64,000 nucleotides of DNA from Oncomelania hupensis. Taxonomy: Eukaryota; Mollusca; Gastropoda; Littorinimorpha; Pomatiopsidae. The notes beneath the pieces were generated by a model. The model had not been told where the DNA came from and ran no database searches. It saw nothing but the letters and a program-made list of their open reading frames with translations. Numbering within the stretch: position 1 is the first letter of the stretch; the number at the start of each line of letters is the position of its first letter. The position numbers were made by a program, and so were the translations under genes. Positions 20,127 to 31,051 of this stretch are shown here, piece by piece. The DNA lies in NCBI GenBank assembly GCA_036898135.1, contig CM072523.1:2720311-2784310 (forward strand), read 5' to 3'.

Positions 20127-22492
20127 ATTTGTGACACTTTCGTGTCACACAGTCTTTCATACTTGAAGTAATCAAAAAAGGGTTTAAATACAAGTTGGAT
20201 CAAACAGAAATCAATGTTTTCATTTTGTTTGGCATAGAATACTATTCTAAACAAAAAAGCTGTTTGTAGGCATAAGTACACTATAAAATACAGTACTTTT
20301 TAGCTTCGGTGTCACATTTGTCACAAATGACATTTGTATTGTTATTATAATAATTAAAGGCAGTTTATTTTTAAATCCTGAATTTCTAGTAACTGAAAGT
20401 TGAATTGCACATGGTCAAACAGCCCATTTCCTTTGGTTCAATGGCAGGAAGGAGAGAAGGTAAGTCTTTTTTGTGGTGTCACACTTATATTTTAGTCACA
20501 AATGAAACACTGACGTCACAAATGACATTATAAAATATGTATTATTATAAATAAATCACAGATTATGTGAAATAAGTTAGATTTTAGGGTGTTTGAGTGT
20601 AGACACAACAAGCATGTCTCAACAGGAAGCTACATTAGCAGCCTAGGAATATTTTCTGATGTACTGCTATTTTGTGACACAATTTTGTTTCGTGTAACAT
20701 ATCACAAATGACACAAAATGTTTTAGTTTGTACAAGTTATGCTGTCCAGATTATTAATATGCTTGCTCAGTTTCATGAATTTTATTGCAACATTGTTTTA
20801 AGTTAAAACATTTGCATTGAATAACTTTTTTCATTCTAAGAACTTAGTTGTGTGTGTCATATGTTACAGAAATACATGTGACGACAAATTTTATTCTTAC
20901 CATTGAAATAACATTTTCCATTTTTCTTTTTGTTTAATTTTTTTTTCTTTTTTAGGTCTTAGGCCTTTGTGGCCAGCTTTGCAAATACCTCTCCCAAACA
21001 CAAATAATCTGAGGTGTTTATGAAAATCAAGAGCGACTCAAAGTTGATCCTGACAGATGGGAGGCCTTTTAGGAGAAACAGAAAGGAGTGTTTAAATGAT
21101 GGTATTGCAATCGATCTGAGCAAAAGACACAGAATGGGTCAACCCGCAAAACCAAAAATATCTACCACAAGAATGTTGTAAGGCTTTTTTTTCAAGAAAG
21201 CACTGGAAGAGCTACAAAAGGCTACCTCTTACAGTCAGCCGCAGATGATCAAGTATGGGAATATTTACATAATTCGTTTTTACTGCATTTGGAAAATAGT
21301 TTAATATCTGATTCTGTACTTTTAATATTTTTGTTACGAAAATACTTAAATTACATCCATAAAATTAATCTTACCACAGTTTTCTTTCCAGAATTTTTTT
21401 TTTAATAGGAAATTGTAACAATTGGATCCCAGCTTACTACTCGAAGTATTTTAGTCTTGATAAGGTTGATTACATAATGTTAAAATGTGCTGTATGGGAC
21501 TGTTGCAGGTCATTGCTTTTGGTCAGACAACAAGACTGGCCACTGAAGTTTCTCCGGTCATGGGGACAATATTTCACTTTTCTCGAAAAAGATTACCTTG
21601 ACCATGGTGTGGGGATAGATGGTTTAAACATAAATGTATTCAACAAACCAGATAATAAAAGGTTAAACCAACTATGGTGCACAAAAGCACAAGGCTTAAA
21701 TGAGTGCTACCCAAATAATAAATAATTTATCAAAAATATCACTGGCGGACAACAGGAAACAACAACACATTGATATAAATACAAGGAAAAAAGAAAAAAA
21801 TAAATAAAAATAAAAGTAGATGAACTTGTTTTCCTTGATCCCACTATGGATTCACGTTTCCATTTTTATTTTTGAATTGCATGACATTTTTAAACTGATG
21901 CATTTTCATGATTAGTCATTTGTGACGTGTGACGGCATCTTACTTTGGCATATGTCGCAAATGACACAGTTAATATTTTTATTAACAAGTTTGCTGGTGT
22001 TTTAATATGTTTGATTTTAAGGATTTGTTTATCGAATTTCACAAGGAGTGCATGTGGTATATTTTCATACAATAGGGTATTTCTTGTGTTATTTGTGACG
22101 TGTGACTGCAAAATCTGTCGCGTCACTCCCACAGTTGTCACAAATGACAGTAGAACTACCATTTCTGGCTTCAGTATCATTGTGCTGGTTTTCTTCACAT
22201 ATGTTGTCAAACTTACTTTTTATAAGTTATGAATAAATAATAGTATCACTTCAAATGCGTGTCTTGTTTTGTCGGAATGGAATTGTCTCCTACATAGTGA
22301 ATGTCATTTGTGACTGTGACGACAAACAAAACCATTTTTCTTATTAAACTAGTTGGAAATTATGATTTTTTTCTCCATCCCTGTCAGTAGAATCACTAAC
22401 ATAGTTTGTTCATACTATCATTATGCTGTCTGGTCCCAGCTGGATTATCACAATTATACACAGTTTGGTGTCACATGTCACAAATGACATTC
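20127..22492. repeat. Interspersed array of TGTCACAAATGACA-type motifs
   Basis: Palindromic or paired motifs built from TCATTTGTGAC / GTCACAAATGA and GTGTCACA / TGTGACAC occur in clusters near 20127-20149, 20309-20336, 20494-20528, 20669-20717, 20849-20885, 21915-21965, 22090-22150, 22300-22320 and 22468-22492. Both orientations occur, often two half-sites within 10-30 bases. The intervening AT-rich DNA is not repeated. This lies inside the piggyBac copy. Confidence 0.75.
20998..21260 (+). pseudogene. Degenerate coding-like fragment
   Basis: After a pyrimidine-rich TTTTTTTCTTTTTTAG, one frame reads ENQERLKVDPDRWEAF and a neighbouring frame AIDLSKRHRMGQPAKP. This resembles the YREKLKADPE...SDREKRRQRKKWR pattern of short basic proteins common in invertebrates. 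Stops and a frame change interrupt it. It could be a decayed exon captured by the transposon; chance cannot be excluded. Confidence 0.25.
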
Positions 22493-23159
22493 TGCAAGCA
22501 GTCTCATTCAAAACTCAATTACTCAAGAACTAAGCAATCGAGCGCAAAGTCCTTTACCACACTGTATACTGTAATGCTTTTCCAGTATAAAAATGATCAT
22601 CTTGCACATTTAATATCATTTTTATTTTTGAGGTCTGTGACTGTCACCTTTTGATCTCTAGTCAACTGTAAAATAAAATGTATTTATTTGTTTACTGCAT
22701 TATGTAAAATGTAGTAGGCCTACAGTGTATACAGTCTAAGTAAAAGGTTGACAACCATGATAATGATTATGTAGTACAGGCATCAGGAAATTATATATTA
22801 TATAAAATTAGTTGCCTGCATCTGCTAGTACAATAAATATAAATGGAACTAAGATAATTACTGAAAAAGGCCTATATACTGCAAACACAACAGCAACAGT
22901 GTTGTCAGAGGTGAATTTCCCAAACATGTCTATATTCATGAGAGTGAAAGTAAAATCAAGCTCTGGAAATGTGTTGTTATTATCCAATTATGTTACAAAT
23001 AAATAAATTCAGATGCTAGTGTGTCAGTATAAAATTATAGCTAACATAGCTAATGCAAAAGAACTTGGTTGTCACAAGTATTCTTACACAATCTTACAAG
23101 CAAGATGACTAATACTTGTAAATGGAAACACGTGGGTCATGCTAGTACTGTATACACAG

Positions 23160-23555
23160 GTGCACAGTGTTGCCATTTGGCAACAGTGAAATAATTATCG
23201 ACAAAGTGAATAACATGCTACACATACATGATTCCAACATGTAACAATAATAATCATAATAATTTCATCCTGGTTTCTAAATTAGAACATTTAGTTTGCT
23301 GTATAAAGTTTATAAAAAGAGAAATTGCAACTTACCGTAACACACTGCTTGCTTCCGGATGAACATGACCGCTTCAATTGAAAAGAATTGACTAAAAATA
23401 ACTTCTTTCACAAAGAACTCTAGTCAAGAGAGTCTAAATACATATAATAAAGGGAAGCAAATCGGCATGTCTTTCATATAGGGGAAAAACGGTGTAGTTG
23501 TTTCCCTTCGACTGCTATGTTGCCAAATGGCAACATTGTGCCATATAGGGTTAAA
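23160..23555. repeat. Right subterminal region of piggyBac with TTGCCATTTGGCAA palindromes
   Basis: Palindromes GTTGCCATTTGGCAAC (23168-23183) and GTTGCCAAATGGCAAC (near 23519-23534) lie inside the right end. Matching copies lie inside the left end (near 17250-17267 and 17298-17312). Their position relative to the inverted ends suggests transposase-binding sites. Confidence 0.65.
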
Positions 23556-23619
23556 TAGTAAAAACTGGGGCACTGTCAAGATATAGAGAACATTTCGGGA
23601 TATTGTGATGTTTTGAACA

Positions 23620-25320
23620 TAGCACACTCGTGCAATAATGATTACAGAGGGATTTGTCACTGACATTCAGTTTAGAGTTGACGACATGCAGTGCTTCATC
23701 ATTTGCGCTCGAAGTGGAAATCGATGAAAGGAAATGTTCTTTTCTTTGCAGAAAGGTTTTACGTCGGAGTTAGAGCATCCAAACACAGCACAGTACTTCA
23801 CCATTTTCAAACTCGATCACGCTGTGTTATTCCCGCAGCACGTGGCCGCCAAGCCTTTGTGCATAGCGCCCTGGGGGGCCGCTTGGGGTGAAATAGATTT
23901 TTTGCAATATTCAGCTTTAGGAACCTTTCATTTATTATGTCTCAGAGTTGTATAGCAATATTCGACCTTTAAATATATTAATTATTGCTTTTTATGAGTG
24001 TACAGTACGGTTATTTCTTCGGTATTGAGCAAAAAGAACTGATTATTTAATTAGATTTTGTCATTATAAACCCTTACAGAACCTCAGCACATTGTAATGA
24101 AAAAAGCAAGCACGCAGGGGCGGAGGGGGGGGGGAGGGTGTGACGTCAATTATTTTTATTGCTAAGCGATCTACTCACACTAATTATACTGTCGAAGTCG
24201 TCCGCATCAAGAAACCTAAATGCTTGTTCACGAAATTATGATGTCTGATAAAGCCGCAGAGCGCTTGGTACGTCAGCCATTTCTTCAGTTCTCGCGCGTG
24301 CAAGGCTCCACGTGTCCCTTTATACGTCACAGCCTCGCTTCACATAGAATGACCTAGTTGCGCATAGAATGAGCATTCTATGTTATAGAATGAACATTCT
24401 ATGTTATAGAATGGATTCTATGTTATAGCATGAACATTCTAAGTTATACAATGGATTCTATGTTATAGAATGAACATTCTATGTTATAGAATGAATTTTA
24501 TGTTATATAATGACCATTCTATGTTATAGAATGAACATTCTATGTTATAGAATGGATCCTATGTTATAGAATGAACATTCTATGTTATAGAATGAACATT
24601 CTATAACATAGAATGCATTCTATGTGCACCAAATGTTAAAAAACAATTCTATGAAAATAGAATGTATTCAGTGTTGCGAATAAAATCCATTTTATGTTAA
24701 AAAAATGAATTTTATGTCATACAATTCTTGCTGTGTTATACAATTAATTCTATATACATATAATTCATTTCATTCACATAAAATTAAAAAACACAACTAA
24801 TAAATTGTAACAAAATTTAGAATTTAAAAAAAGATATTGTATGACACATCACCACATCGCATCATCACCACATCGATCACATCATCACATCACATCACTG
24901 CATCACATTGCTTCATTACCATCATCGTGAAAACGCACCACCACATAAAATCACATCATATCAACAAATCATCACATCACATCAGCCGACATCACAGCAG
25001 CAGCACATCTTCACATTGCAGCAGACAGCACATATCATGGCATCAGTGAATCACATCACATAATCTAATCACCCCACCCCTCCCACCCATCACATTTGTG
25101 GTGCAGTGTGGTGTGATTTAGAGTGATGTAGTGTGGTGATGTGATGTGGTAATGTGTATGTATGTATCTGCAATACAGTTCTATTATGCCTTAAAAGCAG
25201 TGAATCAGACCACATCGTCACATAACCTAATCACTCCACCACACCTACCCATCACATTTGTGGTGCAGTGTGATGTAGAGTGATGTGGTGTGGTGATGGG
25301 ATGTGGCAATGTGTATATCT
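23620..25320. other. Core of the fold-back element, no transposase
   Basis: The core holds a short (73-codon) open frame near 23734-23955 without recognisable homology, a second palindrome array at about 24350-24625 (ATTCTATGTTATAGAATGAAC units) and CATCACA-rich low complexity at 24845-25060. Two ~160-bp tandem units (about 25035-25195 and 25196-25345) pair CACATCAC-type and GTGATGTG-type tracts. Nothing resembles a transposase, integrase or polymerase. Confidence 0.6.
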
Positions 25321-26448
25321 CTCTGCAATACAGTCCCATGCCATAAAAAATGTTCTCTATACCTTGACAGTGCCCCAGTTTTTACTATTTTAAAAAAAAG
25401 TGTATATATTGATTTCATTCTATAACATAGAATGAAGTCTATGACATAGAATGAATTCTATGACATAGAATGAATTCTATGACATAGAATGAATTCTATG
25501 ACATAGAATGAATTCTATAGCATAGAATGAATAGTATAACATAGAATGAATAAGATGACATAGAATGAATTCTATGACATAGAATGAATTCTATAACATA
25601 GAATGAATTCTATAGCAAAGAATGAATTCTATGACATAGAATTTATTCTATAGCATAGAATGAATTCTATAGCATAGAATGAATTCTATGACATAGGATT
25701 CATTCTGTAACATAGAATTCATTCTATGCTATAGAATAAATTCTATGTCATAGAATTCATTCTATGCTATAGAATTCATTCTATGTTATAGAATTCATTC
25801 TATGCTATAGAATAAATTCTATGTCATAGAATTCATTCTATGCTATAGAATTCATTCTATGTTATAGAATTCATTCTATGTCATAGAATGAATTCTATGT
25901 CATAGAATTCATTCTATGCTATAAAATTCATTCTATGCATATAGAATTCATTCTTTATTATAGAATTCATTCTATGTTATACAATTTATTCTATGCACAT
26001 AGAATTCATTTTATGTCATATAATTTATTTTATGTTAAAGAATTCATTCTATGTTATAGAATGAATTGTATGCACATAGAATAAATTCTATGTTATAGAA
26101 TTCATTCTTTGTAATAGAATTCATTCTATGTTATAGAATACAATTCTATGCATACAAGTGCATTCTATAATATAGAATTGTATTACATACATAGAATCTT
26201 ATTCTCTATTATAAAATTTTATTCTATACATAGAATTGTATTATGGACATAGAATTTTACACTATATTATAGAATGTTATTCTATACAAAGAATTTTATT
26301 CTATGACTTACAATATTGGTTTCTTTTTTATAAATGGAATTTCAACTAATTAATGCTTTTTGTGTGCATAGAATGCTTTCTATGTGCATAGAATTTATTC
26401 TATGTATAGAATAGTCACATAGAATAAATGGACACATGGCGCCCCATA
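25320..26448 (-). repeat. Right terminal inverted repeat of the fold-back element
   Basis: This is the inverted partner of 15842-17116 plus 23555-23620, ending GGCGCCCCATA before GAAGA. It contains the 19-bp CATAGAATGAATTCTATGA array in both orientations, and unlike the left arm has neither SINE nor piggyBac. It thus serves as an empty-site reference for both insertions. Confidence 0.8.
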
Positions 26449-26453
26449 GAAGA

Positions 26454-26657
26454 AAGCTGAAGGGAAAGGGGATTTCCATTGGGGAAGACTTGACCGCAGC
26501 AAACTACAATCTTGAACGAGCTGCTTACAAGCATTCCGCATCATTAGCTACCTGGACGTCGAATAGAAAATGTTGTGTTAAGCTTAAAAATGGAAAATCC
26601 ATCAGAGTGAAGTTTGGTGAAGATGTGGACACAGTGCTGGGAAATGAAATGAAGTAA
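26454..26657 (+). pseudogene. L1-like ORF1, C-terminal part
   Basis: The part resumes after the duplicated GAAGA and reads KLKGKGISIGEDLTAANYNL, then a Lys-rich end and a stop at 26655-26657. A KG-x-SIGEDLT-type motif is typical of the C-terminal domain of L1 ORF1 proteins. The codons join in frame with the upstream part ending at 15841. An apparent ATG at 26427 belongs to the end of the inserted element and is not a real start. Confidence 0.75.
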
Positions 26658-27311
26658 AGTGAAGAAACAAAACTGCTGTTAAATGGAGTTGAAACAATAA
26701 AGACGATGATTTCTAATTTTTCTTGGAACCTAAAATACATATGGAGAAGATAGCGTTGATCAAGGAAAACAGACTGTGACACTGAGTCAAGTGTAAACTG
26801 CATAAAAATATTAGCTGTATTGCAAAGGAGACGGTGGGGTAAGAGTTGTGTAAACGCGTTCACTGGAACAGCATAAATGTTGACCATGTGTAAAATCTTA
26901 TATTAAACTAAAGAACACACGTATGGTGAATTCAGATCTGCTAAACATTTATCTTGTGTGGTTGTGAATGCAAGCACGGCTTACTTGCTCTTTATAACTA
27001 TCCATAGATGCTAACTAATTACAACATTTATTCAAGGTTAAACTTTTTATAATTTATATATAAAAGAAAAGAAAAATTTAAATCTAAGCAGTGTAGTTAT
27101 AATAGCAGAGTAGGGCTGCAGGGTCTTAAACGCCTGTGAAATGTATAATGTAAAATGATTACTGTATAATATTAATAACATAGATTTAATTTCATTTATT
27201 AACTGCTATATTTTTTTTAATTATTTGAATTTTCTTTTAAAATGTGGTTAACTGTTGATATGCATATATAAATATTTGCTCTCTCTCTCTTTTTCTCACT
27301 CTCTCCCCCCC

Positions 27312-27348
<37 letters not shown>

Positions 27349-28276
27349 GCTCTCCTCTCGGCCTCTCCCACCTGCCCTTTGGCTGACTGCCTGGATCGTA
27401 GGCTTAGAGCGAGTGTAAATTGTTCAATGTTGTCTTTGTCATTGTTCAATGTTGTCTTTGTCATTTCATATGTTTTTGCTCTTTGGCAATATTTGCAAAT
27501 TGTTGCTTCTACTTTGCATTTAAGGAAGAAAAATAAATTACTTTAATTATTTTTAGTGATTGACATGTTGATGTTCAAAATGAGAGTGAAGAATTTTGAT
27601 TGTTATAAATAATTACTTTTAGAAATAATGCACGGATGTTTCGGAAATATTTAATGTACTTATGAGTGCAACTATGTTGAAAAACAGTTTTTTGAACAGC
27701 ACATTTTCTATATTCTCTCTTGTTTTGGCTTTCTCATACACACGTAACACGCACCAGTGCATCACTCGCTTGATGTAAATATTAATTGTTGGAAGTGGAA
27801 GTACACTCAATGGCTTCAGGTTGGTGGTTGATCGGGCTGTTGGGAAGGGGGGCGGTGGGGGTGGGATGGTGGACAGTGGTGGTGGGGTGGGGGGAGAGAA
27901 AGTTTCTATTATTGTCATGTAGCATTTTTGTGTTCCTGATGCATTTAGTTATGATTCGGAGATTGTCCTTCGAAGGTCCTCGGCTAAATGTTTTTGATGT
28001 ACGGAGTTTTACGATTTTTTGATGACTTTGTTATATTGCATTTGTCCTGAGACTGCTTTCCCTCATTCTCTCTCTCTGTCTCTCTCTGTCTCTTTCTCTC
28101 CCTCTCTTTTCTTCTTTTTCCTCTTCTTTCTATCTCTTTTATTCTCCCCCTGCTTCCTCATTAGGGCGTGCTTTATAATACAATGTATAATGTGGAATTT
28201 GTCCCTTGAAGTGGAGTTTTTAAGTTTTCTGGTTGACTCAGTATTATATTGCATATATTTTGTAACTGCTTATGTG

Positions 28277-28308
<32 letters not shown>

Positions 28309-28957
28309 TTCTCTCTTTCTCCCTCTTTCTCTCTCTCTTTCTCTCTCTCTGGTCTCTCTCTCTCTCTCTTTTTTTCTTTCTCTCTCTTCCTCTTTGTCTT
28401 TCTCTCTTCTCTCTCCTTCTTTATCCCCTTTTCTCTTTCCCCTTGCCTCTTCATTAGTGTGTGCTTTATAATGCAATGTGTATATACAATATGTGTTGGC
28501 TTTCTGTGAGAAGAGAAGCATAAAAAATGATTGTATATTTTTGTAAGCTCCTTGGTTAGCAAATTGGCTGTGGTTGTTGATGCCGTTGCTTTTTCAACCC
28601 TCATTGTTGCTGTTGTTTTTGTTTTTTACTTTATATATAATTACAAAAATGACTCATTTATATAATTTATATGGTATCCATTTGGATTTAATATGACGTT
28701 TAAAAAAGAAAGTGAAAAAAATAACTCTCTCGTTTGTGTTTGGCTTAGCAGTTGTACTGCTACTTGCTTACATGTGTCACGCAAGTTTTGGTGACATGTT
28801 TTTTTGCTGATATTTGTTTTGCTGTTTCATTTGTCAATGGAGGTTTGGATCATTTTTTGACATTACATTTTTTATTCTTTTATTTCTATTTTCTGTTGAA
28901 CCTTAAAATGTGTACTGCATTTTTGTTATCATGTGTGATTGTAACTTTATACAAAGT
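26658..28957 (+). other. Long inter-ORF region of the L1-like LINE
   Basis: This 2.3-kb AT- and pyrimidine-rich, non-coding stretch lies between ORF1 and ORF2. It includes (CT)n runs at 27278-27352 and 28066-28430. The unit around 28020-28205 (TTATATTGCAT ... CTTCCTCATTAG ... GTGCTTTATAATACAATGT) is repeated around 28240-28490 with a longer CT run. Either the element has an unusually long spacer, or two related elements are juxtaposed. Confidence 0.5.
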
Positions 28958-31037
28958 ATGGCTTCGGAAGACAACTGTATTCAAATACTCTCAGTGAACT
29001 GTAGAGGCCTAGCCAATGCACAGAAAAGACGTGATGTGTTCCATTATCTTAGGAAAAAATCGTATTCTGTCTATTTGTTACAAGACACTCATTTTGATCC
29101 AAAGTTAGAAAATTACATTTGTGCGGAGTGGGGGTATACAGCTTTTTTTGCATCAAAGACAACAAATTCTAGGGGTGTAGCTATTCTTTTTAATAATAAT
29201 TTTGAGTTTGAAGTAAAGAGGGTACATAAGAGTGTAAGTGGAAATTGTATTTGTGTTCATATAAGATCTATGGAACGGGACTTGTTGATAGTTAGTGTAT
29301 ATGGTCCAAACGATGATGATCCTACTTTTTTTTGCTGAGATAGAAAGTTATATACAGGAAATAGGAGTAGAAAATGTTATTTTGGGGGGGTGATTTGGTG
29401 ATGGACTTTTCACTCGACTATGATAATTATTTGCACTGTAATAATGAAAAGGCCCATGATAAGGTGTTACAAATGACAGAAAACGTAGAACTACTAGATA
29501 TTTGGAGGGAATTGAATTCAGAAAGTAGAAGGTTTACATGGCGTAGAGACTCCCCGTTACAACAGAGTAGGTTAGACTTTTTTTTTGTTGACCGACTCCC
29601 TGGCTACGTATGTTATTGATGCGGATATAATCCCAGGGTACAGAACTGACCATTCCATCATTACATTAACTCTTCAGTTTAGCGCCCCACAAAAAAGAAA
29701 TCTCTTTTGGAAATTTAATTCTTCTCTTCTTAAGGATAAAACGTTCGTTGAAAGTGTTAATGACATAATGAATATTGTAATAGAAGAGTCTGCTGCAACC
29801 CCATACGACAGGCAAGCTCTTTTGCATATGTCTAGAAGCCAGATACAGTTTACGATTTCAGACCAGTTATTTTTAGAAGTACTTTTAATGAAAATACGAC
29901 AAAGGACAATGTCATACTCTGCTTTTAAGAAGCGTGAACAGCTTGAGTTGGAGTCATTAACTGAGCAGCGTATTAGTGCTTTAGAGATGGAGGAAGCGTT
30001 AACAGAGGAACAGAGAGGGGAACTAGATAGTTGTAAGGAAGAGTTGGAGAAAATGAGAGAAAGAAAAATGGAGGGTGTACTACTGAGGTCACGTGCAAGA
30101 TGGATAGCTGAGGGGGAGAAAGTATCTAAGTATTTTTGCAGTCTAGAGAAACGAAATTATGTTAATAAAAGTATGAATAAATTATGTAAAAATGACGGGT
30201 CAGAAATTACAGATCATAAGGCTATTATTGAAGAAGTTGCATCCTTTTATGAACAGTTATATAACAAGAAAGAAGTAGATGAATGTATTATTGGTGACTT
30301 AGTGACAGAACTAAACAAGCTAACAGAAGAAGAAAGTAATGAATTAAAAGGAGAGATATCACTAGAAGAAGCTGGTTATGCCCTGAAAAATATGGCGAAT
30401 GGAAAAAGTCCCGGAACCGATGGCTTTACATCTGACTTCTTTAAATTCTTTTGGCTACAATTGGGATCATTTGTTGTAAGATCATTGAATGAAGGTTTTA
30501 TAAAAGGGGAAATGTCCAGCTCACAAAAGCAAGGTTTAATTACTTGTCTACCTAAAGGCGATAAACCTAGGTTGTATTTGAAAAATTGGCGACCAACTAC
30601 TTTATTAAACATTGTGTACAAAATTGGATCTGCATGTATAGCTAATCGAATAAAACCTGTTTTAAGCAAGCTAGTGCATGAAGATCAAACAGGATTTGTG
30701 AAAGGGCGATATTTAGGTGATAACATTCGTTTGATTTATGACTTAATGAATTATGTTAATAAAAATAATAGACCAGGTTTACTTTTGTCTCTGGATTTTG
30801 AGAAAGCATTTGACTCGGTCGACTGGACTTTTATGCAAAAGGTCCTTTTGGCATTCGGATTTGGAAAAGATATTCGTAAGTGGATAAGTACCTTTTGTTT
30901 TGATATAAATGCTTATGTTTCGGCTAATGGTATGATTTCGCGCCGTATTCCTATAAAAAGAGGATGCAGACAAGGAGATCCTTTATCACCCTATATTTTC
31001 ATTCTATGTGCTGAAATATTGGCAGTAATGATTAGAC
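28958..31037 (+). pseudogene. L1-like ORF2, endonuclease and first RT half
   Basis: From ATG 28958 (MASEDNCIQILSVNCRGL) the APE-type endonuclease shows YLLQDTHF, VSVYGPN, an altered GGDLVMDF where GGDFN is expected, SRLDFFFV and RTDHS. Frames change in homopolymers: T-run near 29325, G-run near 29384 and T-run near 29577. The RT follows with GKSPGTDGFT, ITCLPKGDKP, DQTGFVKGRY, LSLDFEKAFDSV and RGCRQGDPLSPYIF. The frame runs into an RTE insertion after LAVMIR. All frame breaks are homopolymer slips, so assembly error is possible. Confidence 0.8.
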
Positions 31038-31051
31038 TATCCTATCCTATC

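Larger units (their letters stand above)
17117..23550 (-). mobile_element. piggyBac transposon in the left arm of the fold-back element
   Basis: The copy is flanked by TTAA (17113-17116 and 23551-23554), with inverted ends CCCTATAAGGCACA and CCCTATATGGCACA. Removing it makes the left arm of the fold-back continuous with the right arm (shared block TAGTAAAAACTGGGGCACTG). The 6.4 kb carries a two-exon transposase on the - strand near its left end. About 3.8 kb of mostly non-coding DNA has no counterpart in compact piggyBac copies. TTGCCATTTGGCAA palindromes lie near both ends. Confidence 0.85.
15842..26448. mobile_element. Fold-back element with >1-kb palindrome-rich terminal inverted repeats
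   Basis: Termini are TATGGGGCGCCATG and its complement, flanked by GAAGA at 15837-15841 and 26449-26453. Excision restores the L1-like ORF1 frame. The first several hundred bases of each end are near-identical inverted copies. Further in, both ends are arrays of ATTCTATG/CATAGAAT units. The left repeat runs to 17116 and continues at 23555-23620 beyond a piggyBac insertion; the right one covers about 25320-26448. The core (23620-25320) has no transposase. Without piggyBac and SINE it is about 3.9 kb. The 5-bp duplication fits no superfamily I can name with confidence. Confidence 0.8.

Noticed and set aside
23734..23955. 73-codon gene in the fold-back core
   Set aside because: No recognisable motif, splice context or conservation evidence; kept only as a remark.
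24837..25049. CRISPR-like array of CATCACA repeats
   Set aside because: Eukaryotic low-complexity DNA with irregular spacing and no spacers of constant length.
15842..26448. Polinton/Maverick
   Set aside because: Long inverted repeats fit, but there is no polymerase, integrase, protease or ATPase, the duplication is 5 bp rather than 6, and the termini differ.
26427..26657. Independent 73-codon gene starting at an ATG in GACACATGGCGCC
   Set aside because: The ATG and first codons belong to the end of the inserted fold-back element; the rest is the C-terminus of the interrupted L1-like ORF1.
28019..28509. Serine/leucine-rich open frames on both strands
   Set aside because: Products of (CT)n microsatellites; all frames look open because the repeat lacks stops.
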